Assembly (NCBI GenBank): GCA_028622995.1
Contig: JAJQJQ010000039.1
Location: forward strand, 2,046,001-2,110,000
Source: Panagrolaimus kolymaensis
Lineage: Eukaryota > Nematoda > Chromadorea > Rhabditida > Panagrolaimidae
Length of the DNA stretch: 64,000 nt
Direction: 5' to 3'
Position 1 is the stretch's first letter. Each line of letters starts with the position of its first letter. Below, piece by piece: positions 34,008 to 45,703 of the stretch. The notes under the pieces are model-generated. The model was given only the letters and a program-made list of their open reading frames with translations, searched no databases and was not told where the DNA came from. Both the position numbers and the translations under genes were made by a program.

Positions 34008-36793
34008 ATGCCGACATCAATTCCATATCGGTATGAAATTATTCCATCATCGTCGGCTGAAGCTTTAAGGCTGATGTCGTCTAATACTTCCATCGATACA
34101 ACAACGACGCCATCAACTACAACTTTATCATTCAATCAACAATTAAATCCTCTTGAACCTCTGAATGTTACTCGAAAAGTTTATGATCATGAAGATTTTG
34201 ATGAAGAATTTGATTTCGTTCCGCAATCTCAACCATTTATCAACTTAACTTGTAGCTGTCGAAAAATTGGAAGATTTGCAAAGAATTTATTACCACCAAT
34301 CAAATGGCTTCCAAAATATAAGAAAGTGTATTTTTTCAGAGATCTCATTGTTGGATTAACAATTTGTGTTTTATCAATTCCTCAAGCTATGGCTTATGCC
34401 TCGTTGGCCAACTTACCTCCTGTAGTTGGACTTTATTCAAGGTATGTTTCTTTTACAGTGACCTTTCTTTTAAATCATTGTTTGCTGTTATAGCTTTTTT
34501 CCAACACTTTTATATGCAATTTTTGGAACTTCAAAACATATTATGTTTGGAATGTTTGCTGTTCCTGCTCTCATGGTTGGAGCAATTGTAGATGAACTGG
34601 CTACTCCACTTGCCGATAATGCTACAGCTGAAGACTTTACATTTTATCAAGACGAAACAATATTAATATGTTCGACCATTACATTTTGTCTTGGAATAAT
34701 TTTTGTGAGTTTTATTTGGTAATAAAAGCGCGGATCCAAAGATTTCGAAATTTTAGATTTGCGCTTGTCCTATAATCTTTAACACTGTATGTATGTGCTA
34801 ATCAATCCACATTTTAGACAATTATGGCATTGGCTCAACTTCATGTACTAACTGCATACTTATCGAATCATTTGGTAACTGGCTTCACAACTGCTGCTTC
34901 ATTTCATGTTTTAGCTTCCCAATTACCCAAGTTAATTTCAATCAAAATTCCTTCACACGCTGGTTTATTCAAACTTGGCTTTGTACGTTTTTTACACGCC
35001 TTATTCAAAAAAATATTTTGCTAATTTTAGATACTACGTGATCTTGCTCTTGGACTACCAAATGCAAACTATATTGCAGCTTTAATATCATTGTCTTCGA
35101 TTACGATACTTATGATTGGTCGTTATCTCATAAATCCAAAAGTTACAAAGAAGATTAAAATTCCAATACCGTTTGAACTCCTTGTGGTTTGTTTATTTTT
35201 TTAATTTTACAATCTTTATCTTTATTAACTTTTAGATTATCGCTACCACGCTTATTTCGTATTATGTCCACTTAGAAGAGAAAAAAGTTTCGGTGGTTGG
35301 TGATATTCCTACTGGTCTTCCATTGCCTGCACTTCCAGATTTCAAAAGAATGGGTATTATTTTTCCAAAATCTCTTTCAATTGCTGTTGTAATATTTGGT
35401 GTAACACTATCAGTTGGAAAATTGTTTGCTAAAAAACATGATTACAAAGTTTCTCCTGCTCAAGATTTACGTGCTCTTGCTTTTATCCATTTGGTTTGCT
35501 CGTTTTTTAGCTGCCATCCAGGTAGTGGAAGTCTTTCAAGATCGGCTGTTGCCTCACAACTTGGTAGCAAATCTCAGGTTTGTCTGTTTTAGTTCTGTAA
35601 TTTTTACATACATTTTGACATTTTTTTTTTTACAGATTGCCGGAATAACTTCTGCAAGCGTTGTTCTCATTGTTCTTCTTTGGGCTGGTCCATGGTTTTA
35701 TTATCTTCCTCGATGTGTTTTAGGCTCAATTATTTTTGTTGCTCTTCAATCAATGTTTATTCAACTCAAAGAACTTCCAAGATTATGGAAAGTCTCAAAA
35801 ATTGATTTTGTAATTTTTTCACTTTTATTGTAACATCGTATAACCTTCTAATATTTTAGGCAATATGGATGGTCGCATTTGTTGCAACATTTTTCTATGA
35901 TGTTACTGAAGGTTTATTGATTGCTGTTGGTTTTGCACTATTTACAATTGTCCTTCGAACACAAATTCCACGAACAATTAGCCTTGGAAGAGCAGGCAAT
36001 ACAGAACTTTATCGTGATAAAATCAAATATCGTCGCTTGGATTCACTTCAAAATATTTTGATTCTTCGTTATGATGGTCCATTACTTTTTGTGAATGCTC
36101 AAAGATTTGTTGAAACATCTGCAAAATTGGTTGCAAAAGAATATTTTGGAAGTCCCGAAGTTTATGAAGATCTTACAAGCCTTGATGGAGAAGATTGTGA
36201 TCAAGCGGCATTGGATAAATCAATTCGACATCTTCATGATCGTTATTTAATCGTTGATGTTTCTACCGTATCTCAAGTTGATCAAATGGGTGTTGAAGCC
36301 ATCAAGGAGCTGAATACTGAAGTCAATAAACTTGGAACAACTGTTCTTATTGCTGCACCTAAATGTAAGGTTTTTACTTTAGAATTTGGGTTTTGGTTTG
36401 TGGAATGACTTAGCGAATTCATGAAAATATTCGAACTAACATTTTGTTTCCTTTAATTCTTGCGATCTTTTGGGCTTTTTATTATTGTTCGTAAATCTTT
36501 AAAAAGACAACGTTTCTTTTTTTGAAATTTTGCGTCTGATATGTTTGTAATGTCTTACCATTTCCTTTCTCTTGACCAAAGATCACTCATTCCTTTACGA
36601 ATTTCTCACTATGTAATTCAAACGACCTTGAAAGTTAAAAATATTTCCATTCAATTAATTTATTTTATTTTCAGCGCCTGTGCGGGAATTATTTGCCGCT
36701 TGCGGCCTATTCAATGCTGTTCCAAAATGTCTATTCTTTCCTTCGGTTCACGATGCTGTCCTGTTTGCTCAACATAAAATGAATAACCCATAA
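34008..36793 (+). CDS. SLC26/SulP anion transporter
   Basis: Eight exons (34008-34441, 34494-34704, 34818-34982, 35031-35186, 35236-35577, 35636-35809, 35860-36364, 36675-36793) give 701 residues. SLC26 proteins exchange anions such as sulfate, chloride, bicarbonate or oxalate at the plasma membrane. Signatures are the SulP N-terminal motif (RDLIVGLTICVLSIPQAMAY, ASLANLPPVVGLYSSFFPTL), multiple membrane helices between residues ~110 and ~500, and a C-terminal STAS domain with YLIVDVSTVSQVDQMGVEAI, the loop that corresponds to the NTP-binding SpoIIAA fold. The N-terminal ~100 residues are Ser/Thr-rich and cytosolic. C. elegans has a family of such genes (sulp); which member this matches, and the substrate, cannot be told from sequence alone. 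Confidence 0.94.
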
Positions 36794-39372
36794 CTTTGTA
36801 TTAACCTTTTTTATATTATAAAATTTTTGTAATTATGTATGTATATTTACATTTGTGTATTTTGTATATTTTTGTTTATAATAAACACTATTTTTTGAAT
36901 GCTTTTTTATGTTTGAACCAATAAATTTTTTTCTCCTTGTCGTTGACTTTCTCGTGGCAAGCATTGATTTTTCTCTCCTTTTTTTGTTACATTTTTTACA
37001 TTTGTTTGCCTCATAAAAATTCATTTTTAATTCAGTTTTTCAATATTTGGATGCAAAAAAAAATCAAAGGCAATTCCGTCGATTTTCAGTTTTTTCATTG
37101 TTATTTATAAGAACCTGTTTTTAAGTCCAGCCCTTTTTCACTTGCATTTTTATGGAGAAAAAAAGACAGAAACGACGTTTCACTTTTATTTTTTCTTTCT
37201 CCATTTTTATGTTTCTGCGTAAAATTAAAAAAATCTTTTTAGATTGATTTTGGGAAACAATCAAAGATCGATCATTCAAGGTTTTTCGAAGGCTGAGATT
37301 TAGTAGTTTCCATCTTCAGCTTCGCATTCTCACTTGCATGTTTTTAGTGCTTTTCTCACCATAAATTTTTAAGCGTTAAAAATAGCAGTAGTATGTATGT
37401 CAAAAGAGGCACCACAAAGGCTTTGTTTCCATCATTCTTGCAACAGCAAAAAAAAAAAAAAGTAGTAGTATAACTTGGCGCTTATTTTTTTTCATAAAAA
37501 AATAGAAACAAACAACTCTTCTCATTGCCATTCTCTCCTCTTCTTCCTTCCTCTAGAATTATGCTGCTTCTTCTTCTTTTTGTTGTTGTTGCTTTTTTTT
37601 TTCTGAGTTAAAAACCACTCAATTTTTAGTTAGTCTATTGCATCCTTTTCATGGTTGGTATCTATCTATCTAGCTTTTTTTCTCACATGCCACCAATCTC
37701 CTCATTCATGCTGCTTTAAAAGAAAGAAAAAATATAATTTTTTTGTTCAAACTTTTTTTTTATAAAAGTAAGAAATATAAAAAAATGATAGCTTAACTTT
37801 TTTTTTCTAAGCTTTTTCTTCTAATTTTTATTGGAACTCACAGAGAGACACGAGGCAGCTGAGCTTTTTAAGTCTCAAATCAAATCAGATCAGTGACCGG
37901 TCAATCGATTATTTACAATTTTTTAACGCCTCATTTTGCCTCTTTTTTTTTACACTTTTTATTTTATTTAAAATGTGTTTATTTCCTTGTCTCCTCTCTT
38001 CATTCTCGGAGATTTGTTGTTTGTTAGTGGAAGGCAAGCAGCAACAAAATAGGAACGGCGGAAGCCTGCTTGCTTTGGTCATTTTGCTTGTTGAACTTTG
38101 AACACTAACATTATGGTTTCAATTTATTGTATTTTTTCCCCTTGCAATAAGAAACCCATATTTTTGCATGAAAACTTAATTTCTTTATTATTTGGGCCGA
38201 GATAATAAATAAATCCGTGGTTTTACTTTAAGTTTTTATTCCATGTCAATATTTACTCATTTTTAGAGTAAAAAAATAAATCTGCATTTATGTACAGCTT
38301 TTAAAATCTTTATTAAAAATTTCCTTTCTTCATTTTCTTTCTTTTGAACCTCTTTTTCAATTCCCACTTACATATAATTTTTGTTTTTTTCATTTCAATT
38401 CAATTCACCTGGGTGAAATATGTTATAATAATGAGACAGCTGTGTGCATCACTTTCAAAAATTTTATTTTTAAAGTCTTGTTCTTTTATTTTTAAGATTA
38501 TAATTCTAAACTTTTTATTTTAAAAAACCCACATTGAAGATGGATGGATTATACTCATTTTTTCAATGACTTTTAATTTTTTTATTGCTGGCTTTTTTGG
38601 CTGATGCTATTTCGGCATTCTTTCTTGTTATTGACCTTATGAAAAAAAATAGGGAACAAGAAGTCGTCGTTTAATTTAAATGCTAATGGTTTATAATATT
38701 AGTTTATTCTGGCTTCAAATTTCCAAGGGGTATAAACTAGGCTTGTTATAATTTGAGTTCATTGAACTAAACAAACTAAACGTATATGCATTTTCTGACA
38801 CTTTCTTTGAAGCTCTGGATAAAGCAAGCGTCTATGATAAATGTTTTTTTTGACTGAATTTTTTCTTGCGTTAAAACTAAATTTTTTTTTTAAATTTATG
38901 TTTCTTTTTGACGTATAAAATATACTACTTTCAAAGAGCAAAAAAATAAAATATTACAAATTGAGCAGCTCAGAAATTTTTATGGAAAACCTTTCCTTCC
39001 TCTTTCCCTCTCTATTTCCTTTCTATGGCCATGGCTTTCTTACATATATCATACTACTTTCACGTTTTTAATACTTTTTTTCTTGCGCAATAAAGGAGAC
39101 ATTTTGGAACAATTTTTAATCCTGTTTTTGTTATACTATATAAAAAATAACATGCCTTTTGCCATGCTACTTTCTTACTTCTTTTTTTTCCTCCTCTTGG
39201 TCGTTGTTGTTTCATGTTTATGCGCGTCTGTGAAACGAAAAAAAAAACATTTACAAATAAAAATTGATCAATTGGAATAGACCGGGAGGGTTTGCCAAAT
39301 TTTTATTATTCAAAAATTTTTAGGCTAAAGAACAAAATATTTTAGTAGCTAAATATTAAAGAAGAAGAAAAA
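36794..39372. other. 2.6-kb gene-free region
   Basis: AT-rich with runs of T, A and TTC. Reading frames are short or low-complexity. I found no splice-consistent coding, RNA gene or clear repeat ends. It is upstream of a small membrane protein gene on the plus strand. Confidence 0.55.
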
Positions 39373-39995
39373 ATGCCTAAACAAGAATTTGAAATGCTTG
39401 ATTATTTAGCGCCTATTGTTGTTGCAATTATTTTTGCTGTTATTCTTTTCCTTATATCATTTTTAATTATTAATTGGCTTTGCATTTCTCATGCTGATGA
39501 TCTTACGGGTTTTGAAAAGGTTTGTTTATCATTTATCTCTTCATTTAAAAAAATCTGTTGCAAAGTATTAATTTTGAAGCAATACCGTATCCTTTTTTAT
39601 TACTAAAAGATGCTGAATTTTTTTGAATATTACGATGATACACAGTCTCTATCAATTTAAAATCTAACTGAAAGTTGAAAGCTTTATTGGAAAAATAAAC
39701 TTTTATTCATTACAAAAGTTTTTTATTCAATGGACACTGCTTTCTTTTTCTTGTTTTGCAACTATCTTCATTGTGTTATCGTAAAATTTTATAAACTTTC
39801 CTCCTCCTTTTTTAAATTAATTTTCGTTAATCCATAAATAATCATGATTAATATTTTCAGCTTGGAGAAAAATGTAATATTCGATTGGGTCCACATACTT
39901 TCCGAGAAATTAAACGAGGCGGCTTCCCAAGTACTTATGCGATAGAGCATGAAGAATTAGTTCGAAAAAATACCAAACCCATGGCACATGCTTAG
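39373..39995 (+). CDS. Small single-pass membrane protein, unknown function
   Basis: Two exons (39373-39519 and 39861-39995) give 93 residues. Residues ~10-37 form one strong transmembrane helix (LAPIVVAIIFAVILFLISFL). It is followed by the motif ISHADDLTGFEKLGEKC and a basic, polar C-terminal half with NIRLGPHTFREIKRGGFP. The ATG has an A-rich context typical of worm starts, both splice sites are canonical and the frame is kept, which argues for a real gene. I do not recognise the family. The N-terminus is short and uncharged, so orientation is uncertain. The 341-bp intron is long for its size but holds nothing I can identify. Confidence 0.65.
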
Positions 39996-40395
39996 GTTAA
40001 TTTTTGTTTTAATTTCATTTATATGTTTGAATAACAAAATAATTTTATAGATTATTTTATTCAAACAATTACATATCCGCTTTTATTGTTGTTCTCTTTT
40101 TTTTTATCTTCAAAGCATTGTTTCACTCGCCAAAAGCCTACTTCTTATTTCTTGATTTTTTTTTATTATTATAAATTTTTTCTATCTTAAATGTTAATAA
40201 TTTTAAATTTAATAAAAATTATATAAACCAAAATTTATCTCTCATAAAATTTTGAAAGGAAAAGTTTATTTTTATGTATTTACAAATTTACAGTTTAATT
40301 TTCATTTTTTTTAAAATATACAAAGCTTTTGTTTTAAAATCAAACAAAAGTTTTAAAAGGCAAATGAATCATCATCAGAATGTGGTGTTTTTAGA

Positions 40396-40970
40396 TTAGA
40401 AAATTAGTGCACGGGCGGAAAGTGGAACTTTGGATGGAATTTCAGAAGGCAAAGGTTTGGTAGCTGAAATTAATTATTTTTTAAAAGTTGTTGTTCATTT
40501 GAAAAGTAAAACTAACTTGAAGGTGGATGAGTATGATGATGATGAGGTGCTCCAGATGGTGGAGATCCTGAAGGGTGAGGTGGCCGAGAGCGATGATAAT
40601 CATTTACTTTAAGTGGTGAATCACTTGGTGGTAGTGGAGCTTCAGATGATGGAATTGGTGCATCCGTGGCTGGAGGAGCTTCGGATGGAATTTCAGAAGG
40701 AGGAAGTTCTGAAGGCAAAGGTTGTGAAGCTGAAATCATTTTTTAACTTTAAAAAACAAAACTATCAAAAAATTAAAGTTTACTTGACGATGGTGGAGGT
40801 GGTGGACGATGAGTATGGTGATGGTGGTGAGAATGAGTGGGATGATGATGAGGTGGTCGAGTTCGATGATGATGGTCATCACCGTGAAGTGGTGAACCAT
40901 TTAGGAGAGGTTTAGAAGCAACCAAAATGCTTCCAATAATTAATAACAAGGAAATGATTGTAAGCTTCAT
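40396..40970 (-). CDS. Secreted His/Pro-rich protein, copy A
   Basis: Three exons (40970-40784, 40729-40517, 40463-40396) give 155 residues. A signal peptide occupies residues 1-19 (MKLTIISLLLIIGSILVAS). The mature chain is of low complexity: a His cluster at ~30-55 (DDHHH, PPHHHPTHSHHHHHTH), a Pro run, Pro/Ser/Glu-rich repeats of the type PSEIPSEAPP, a second cluster APHHHHTHPP near 130, and a short tail ending SARALIF. There is no globular domain I recognise. Clusters of histidine suggest metal or acid-dependent binding, which is inference. It differs from copy B at two residues that I can see (Lys for Gln in the SPLKVND segment, Thr for Ala at the start of exon 3). It is transcribed away from copy B. 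Confidence 0.8.
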
Positions 40971-41035
40971 TTTTTTAGAGAGACTTTTTGAGGAATGAAA
41001 ATAAGTTGTTGAATTAATGCACTTTTTACAAGTGC

Positions 41036-41042
41036 TTATATA
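41036..41042 (-). promoter_or_regulatory. TATA box of His-rich gene, copy A
   Basis: TATATAA on the minus strand, 66 bp before the ATG, in a context (ACGGTATATAAGC) identical to copy B. The region around it, back to about 41110, is conserved between the copies, so both probably share expression control. Confidence 0.6.
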
Positions 41043-41110
41043 CCGTAAAATTATTCTCCGATTTCAAACAAAACATGATCACTGTCGCCGCCGCCCCTGT
41101 CTTGTGATAA

Positions 41111-42143
41111 AAATGAATTTCCGCCCGCAACCCCGGTGCTTTTCAATTCGGTCTTGTGAGCGACGCAAAATCTTTGTTTTTTTCCTGATAACAAAGTTTA
41201 CCAAAACCACATTAATTTGAACTTTTTTGTTCCCCTCTTTGCATGCGTTCTTTGATGTTTAGTTTAATCAACATATTTTAAATTTATTTATAATAAAAAT
41301 TTTTAAAATTTCTAATAAGCTTTTCCTCGATTTTTGCAGTACTAATCCTTAAAAGCGTTTGTGATTCAAAGAGGTTATTATTTACCTAACGTTCAATTTC
41401 ACGTTATTGAAGCTTTTTTATTATTAAATATGAAAGCAATTTAGAAAGTTTTTTTAGCATCTTGATAGGCAATAATTTAAAAAAAATTACAAAATAATAT
41501 CGTTTTTCTCATTTTTTTTATTGCAATTTCTTCTTTTAACAACACGATGTTTATTACTATAATTATAAAAAGTTTTTGAACAAAAAGGCAATTTAGCTCA
41601 CGATCAAGCATGGATACAGGGCCGATTTTAGGCGACCTCGGCATGATATGGTAATGCAAAAAAAAACTTTTGCCTTGGTTTTTTTCATAGTTCAAAAAAA
41701 GCGGCCTCACCATCCACCTTCTCTTGATGCAGTTAAAGAAATGAACCTTAATGGACATCCACAGCTTTGCATATTTACTTATTTGTTAAATAAACCGACT
41801 GAATCCAAGTATTTTGCCATACAACTATCTATCCTTTCTTCCATTAAATCTTCTTTCTAACCTACGTTCTCAAAGCGAAAAATTTTTATTTGCACAAGCT
41901 TTTTTGACTTTCACAATTTTTACCGTGCATTTTTCCTTCGATTGTGGTTGATAAATTATAATATATACCTTAATACTTTTACTAAAATTTTTTTAAAAAT
42001 ATTTCTGTTTTGTTCCTCTAACTAACATCACCCATAAAAGTTTCCAGGTTAATCCTTTACCTCTTCCATTAACTTTGTATTTTTGCTTATATAATAATCT
42101 GAAAGTTTTATTGTAAAATAAACTTTCTAGATAGCTTCCAAAC
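41111..42143. other. Intergenic spacer between His-rich copy A and the MYND gene
   Basis: AT-rich sequence. Open frames on either strand have no coding character. A TTTCTAG acceptor at about 42124-42130, 13 bp before the MYND gene ATG, suggests its leader is spliced or trans-spliced. Confidence 0.5.
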
Positions 42144-42869
42144 ATGGATGATATCCTTCAGCATGATGATAATTCCGATATGAATGATGAAACATCAGGG
42201 ATTCAAATGGATGAAAGGTTTAAAAAGCCGTTAATCGATCTTCAGCGTCATTGGCTCTCAGAATATATGGAAACACGTGAACGACTATTAGTTACTTTGA
42301 CTGAAAAGGTTGATATTTTCTTTTAAACTTTCAAGAGTAACACATAGTTATTTAGATGCATGCAGAATTTCTTAGCGACCAAACTAAGATCAGAAACGAA
42401 CTGTTGTCTCAATTCAAAGATGAACTTGAAACAACGAAGTATGTTTTATTGCTTTCCTTATTTTCATAAATTTAAAACTTTCGGTTTTTTTTAGAAAAGA
42501 TTTGGAAAAAAAGTACGACGAACAATTTAAGACTGAAATCGCAAAGGTTGCTGAACGTCAAAAACGTGAGCTTTCACAAGCTAAAAAGAAGCAATGGTGT
42601 TGGCAGTGTGACAGCGGTAATAATAATTATTATTTATATTTAAAAAAAATGAAAGATAACACAAACAAATAAAATTATAAATAACTTCTAAGGCTTTCAA
42701 ATATCTTCTTTTAGAGGCAATTTATCATTGTTGTTGGAATACCGCTTATTGTAGCGTTGAATGCCAACAATCTCATTGGAATGCCCATCGAAAATTCTGT
42801 CGTCGGCGTAACAAAGGTGGTGAAAATGGAAGTATTGGTGCACCAGGTGCCATGACAAGTGAACAATAA
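42144..42869 (+). CDS. Short MYND-finger protein, BRA/BS69 (ZMYND11)-like
   Basis: Four exons (42144-42308, 42356-42438, 42495-42616, 42715-42869) give 174 residues. An acidic N-terminus is followed by a coiled coil (about residues 50-115, with [20 protein letters not shown]) and a C-terminal MYND zinc finger: QWCWQC, then [20 protein letters not shown] and HRKFC, giving the C-x2-C...C-x2-C...C-x3-C-x7-H-x3-C ligand pattern. The wording HCCWNTAYC is typical of the ZMYND8/ZMYND11 (BS69/BRAM1) group. C. elegans BRA-1 and BRA-2, small proteins of the same group, bind the type I BMP receptor and dampen TGF-beta signalling; a similar adaptor role is inferred. The bromodomain and PWWP of vertebrate BS69 are absent. 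The gene sits inside the spacer of the inverted His-rich duplication. Confidence 0.82.
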
Positions 42870-43369
42870 TGATCTCTTCTTTTATTTTTTTAATCCTTTA
42901 CTTTTTATATTCTTTTTGTTGATATTATGTATTTTGTTTGTATTTTTCGAATTATAAAGGTTTTTATTATTTTTATATCAAAAACTTTCTTGAATAAGTT
43001 TTCAAACCGACAAAAAGAGGACAAATTTAGCTCCGAATGATAGATAGCTGTCATGTTTTTTTGAAGAAAAATAATAAGATTAACTTATCCTTGAATGGTA
43101 GTTTGGGCTTAAATAAAAAAAGACAGCATGTTTTTGATTGCTTAAAGTATGCAATTTTTTATTTTATAAACTAAGAGAATATTACCGCAAGGTTAGAAAG
43201 TCTACGAAAATTAGAAACCATCGAGCAAAAAATAACGGGAAGAAGAAATTTTCATAGACTTTGTTATCAGAAAAAAATTAACGTCACACAAAAGTGTAAA
43301 ATGGAAAGCAGCGGTGGCGGTCGACGGAAACAAAAGCATTGAATTTGTTTATTTATCACAAGATGTTAT
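42870..43369. other. Intergenic spacer before His-rich copy B
   Basis: 3' flank of the MYND gene and distal upstream sequence of copy B, AT-rich, with a short GC-rich patch (GGCGGTCGACGG near 43316). No gene or repeat seen apart from the start of the inverted duplication at about 43370. Confidence 0.5.
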
Positions 43370-43429
43370 TAGCAGAGGCGGCGGCGACAGTGATCATGTT
43401 TTGTTTGAAATCGGAGACAAATTTTACGG

Positions 43430-43436
43430 TATATAA
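43430..43436 (+). promoter_or_regulatory. TATA box of His-rich gene, copy B
   Basis: TATATAA, 66 bp before the ATG at 43502, which would place transcription start about 40 bp upstream of the coding start. The same element is preserved in copy A. Confidence 0.6.
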
Positions 43437-43501
43437 GCACTTGTAAAAAGTGCATTAATTCAACAACTTATTTTCATTCCTCAAAAAGTCTCTCTAAAAA
43501 A

Positions 43502-44076
43502 ATGAAGCTTACAATCATTTCCTTGTTATTAATTATTGGAAGCATTTTGGTTGCTTCTAAACCTCTCCTAAATGGTTCACCACTTCACGGTGATGACCAT
43601 CATCATCGAACTCGACCACCTCATCATCATCCCACTCATTCTCACCACCATCACCATACTCATCGTCCACCACCTCCACCATCGTCAAGTAAACTTTAAT
43701 TTTTTGATAGTTTTGTTTTTTAAAGTTAAAAAATGATTTCAGCTTCACAACCTTTGCCTTCAGAACTTCCTCCTTCTGAAATTCCATCCGAAGCTCCTCC
43801 AGCCACGGATGCACCAATTCCATCATCTGAAGCTCCACTACCACCAAGTGATTCACCACTTCAAGTAAATGATTATCATCGCTCTCGGCCACCTCACCCT
43901 TCAGGATCTCCACCATCTGGAGCACCTCATCATCATCATACTCATCCACCTTCAAGTTAGTTTTACTTTTCACATGAACAATAGCTTTAAAATAATAATT
44001 AATTTCAGCTGCTAAACCTTTGCCTTCTGAAATTCCATCCAAAGTTCCGCTTTCCGCCCGTGCACTAATTTTCTAA
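43502..44076 (+). CDS. Secreted His/Pro-rich protein, copy B
   Basis: Three exons (43502-43688, 43743-43955, 44009-44076) give 155 residues with the same layout as copy A: a 19-residue signal peptide, two His clusters, Pro/Ser-rich repeats and the tail SARALIF. The exon lengths are identical to copy A (187, 213 and 68 bp). The near identity of coding and promoter sequence, with some divergence in introns and 3' flank, fits a recent duplication or gene conversion through the inverted arrangement. Function is unknown. The opposite strand is also open over 161 codons here, but that is a by-product of His codons read in reverse. Confidence 0.8.
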
Positions 44077-44170
44077 TCTAAAAACACCACATTCGGATGA
44101 TGATGTTCCATCGCTTGATGATTCATTTGCCGTTTAAAACTTTTGTTCGACATTTATAACAAAAGCTTTG

Positions 44171-44822
44171 TATATTTTTTGTAAATAAATATTTCCATTT
44201 TAAAATATCGAAAGTTTCTTAGGTATTTGTAAATAAAAATAAACTTTTTTCTTAAAACCTTTGAAGGTCCAAATGTATGTTATTATTTATTATTAATTAT
44301 AAATTATTAGTTTTTGGTAGCCATGATTAAACATAAAATAAAATTAAAAGGATTCAATAAAGCCAAATTTTTATTGCTTCAAGCTATAAGACTATAGATA
44401 ATCGAATTAATTGCAATGCTTCTAAAACGATGATCCCGTTTGTTTCAGTAATCGTTTGAAAAAAGAGAAATGTTGTCTTGATTGCTCAGTGAAACTGTGA
44501 AATCGGTGATCTTATCTTTTATCTTTTATCTTTTTTTCTAAGAGAATCTCCACAACGAATCAAGTTTATGGCTCATGGATAAAGCAATATTATTCAAGAA
44601 GTAAAGTTAAATTTTTTATGAAACAAAATAGTTTATAAAAAAATTTTAAAAATGCTACAGAAACAAAACATAAGACAATTTTTACCGGTTGAAAGAATGA
44701 TTGCACCTATTTTTACACTTTTCGGAAACGGCAATAAATTTAGAAAAATATTGCTTTTTTCGAAAAAAGAAAAAATGGAAAAATAGGTACAATAAAATCA
44801 AAGCAATTTAAAAAAAAATGAA
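44171..44822. other. Convergent intergenic region
   Basis: AT-rich sequence between His-rich copy B (+) and the F-box-like gene (-). Nothing recognisable. Confidence 0.5.
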
Positions 44823-45703
44823 TCAACCCCAAATATTTTCAGCATCGTCATTGTAGCAGGGATAAATATAAACTTTCGGAATAAGCAAACTTTTTTGTTT
44901 CATTAATTTAAAATGGTTTTCAACTTGCTGCCGAATCCAAGGAACATTAGTTCCTCTACACCATAAGATAAACCTTCCTTTAGATTGCATATAATTTTGC
45001 ACCAAATGAATTATATCGTCAACAGTAATGTCTAGCGTAGTATACGAAAGTTCACATTTAACAAACTTAGTTTTTCTTTCTATTGAAATCAAGTTTTTAA
45101 ATACAGCATGCGAGAGCAATGGGGGTTCTAAAGAGCCATGTATCCTTAAAACATTTTTTAGGAACGATCAAATCGAAAAATGAAAACTTACTTAATATCA
45201 TCGGCATTTTTTAAATTTTCAAAAGCTATTTCATAAACTTTTCCATTAGGCTGTCTTGGTAAAAACAAGTCAACTTTTCGAATGGAAGGTTGAAAAAGTT
45301 TCATAAAAGTTTCATTAGTTACCGCAAAATGCATTGCTAGATTGAGTTCTTTAAGTTCAGTAATATCAAGTTTAGGTAGCATAGAGTTAACTTTATCAAT
45401 ATGAAAATACCTAAGTATAAGTGAATCCCATACTTTTACCATATTACACCCAAATAAAAGTTTTGGGCCATATGCATGAACCTCCCAAAAAGGAACTGTA
45501 TCTTTAATTTCTAATTTATAGGAATCCATGTTAAATTCATGTCCATTTTTCAGAATTTTCAAGCTTTTTAAATGACATTTTCCGACACGAATTTGTTGAA
45601 GTCTCAAAGCCTTACATGATTTCATTAACTTCTGCGACAATTTGAGATCACAATTCTTATAAATATAATCTAAAATTGTTGATGGCAAAGAGCTGAATTT
45701 CAT
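44823..45703 (-). CDS. F-box-like protein of a nematode-specific family
   Basis: Two exons (45703-45192 and 45144-44823) give 277 residues. The N-terminus (MKFSSLPSTILDYIYKNCDL, then KLSQKLMKSCKALR) has the look of the degenerate F-box found in large lineage-specific families of clade IV nematodes, where it would bind Skp1 and recruit substrates to an SCF ligase. The rest has leucine-rich-repeat-like spacing (LDITELKELNLAMHFAVTNE) but no repeat I can define. The acceptor of exon 2 is TTTTAAG, weaker than the usual TTTTAG; the nearer TTTAG at 45130 would shift the frame into a stop. The family assignment is from pattern only. Confidence 0.6.

Larger units (their letters stand above)
40320..41110 (-). 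repeat. Left arm of inverted gene duplication
   Basis: About 790 bp covering the promoter, three exons and 3' flank of a His/Pro-rich gene, repeated in opposite orientation at 43370-44170. Exon 1 is identical at the nucleotide level in the two copies. Homology stops upstream at a TTATCACAAG shared by both. Confidence 0.85.
43370..44170 (+). repeat. Right arm of inverted gene duplication
   Basis: Inverted copy of 40320-41110. It has a small insertion in the 3' flank (TTCCATCGCTTGATGA region near 44108) and a few substitutions in the introns; the exon 1 sequence is identical. Confidence 0.85.

Noticed and set aside
43557..44042. 161-codon minus-strand open frame opposite His-rich copy B
   Set aside because: It runs across the introns of the plus-strand gene and is made of Asp/Glu/Val/Met from His and Pro codons read backwards. 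In copy A the same frame is broken by a stop caused by the Lys/Gln difference.
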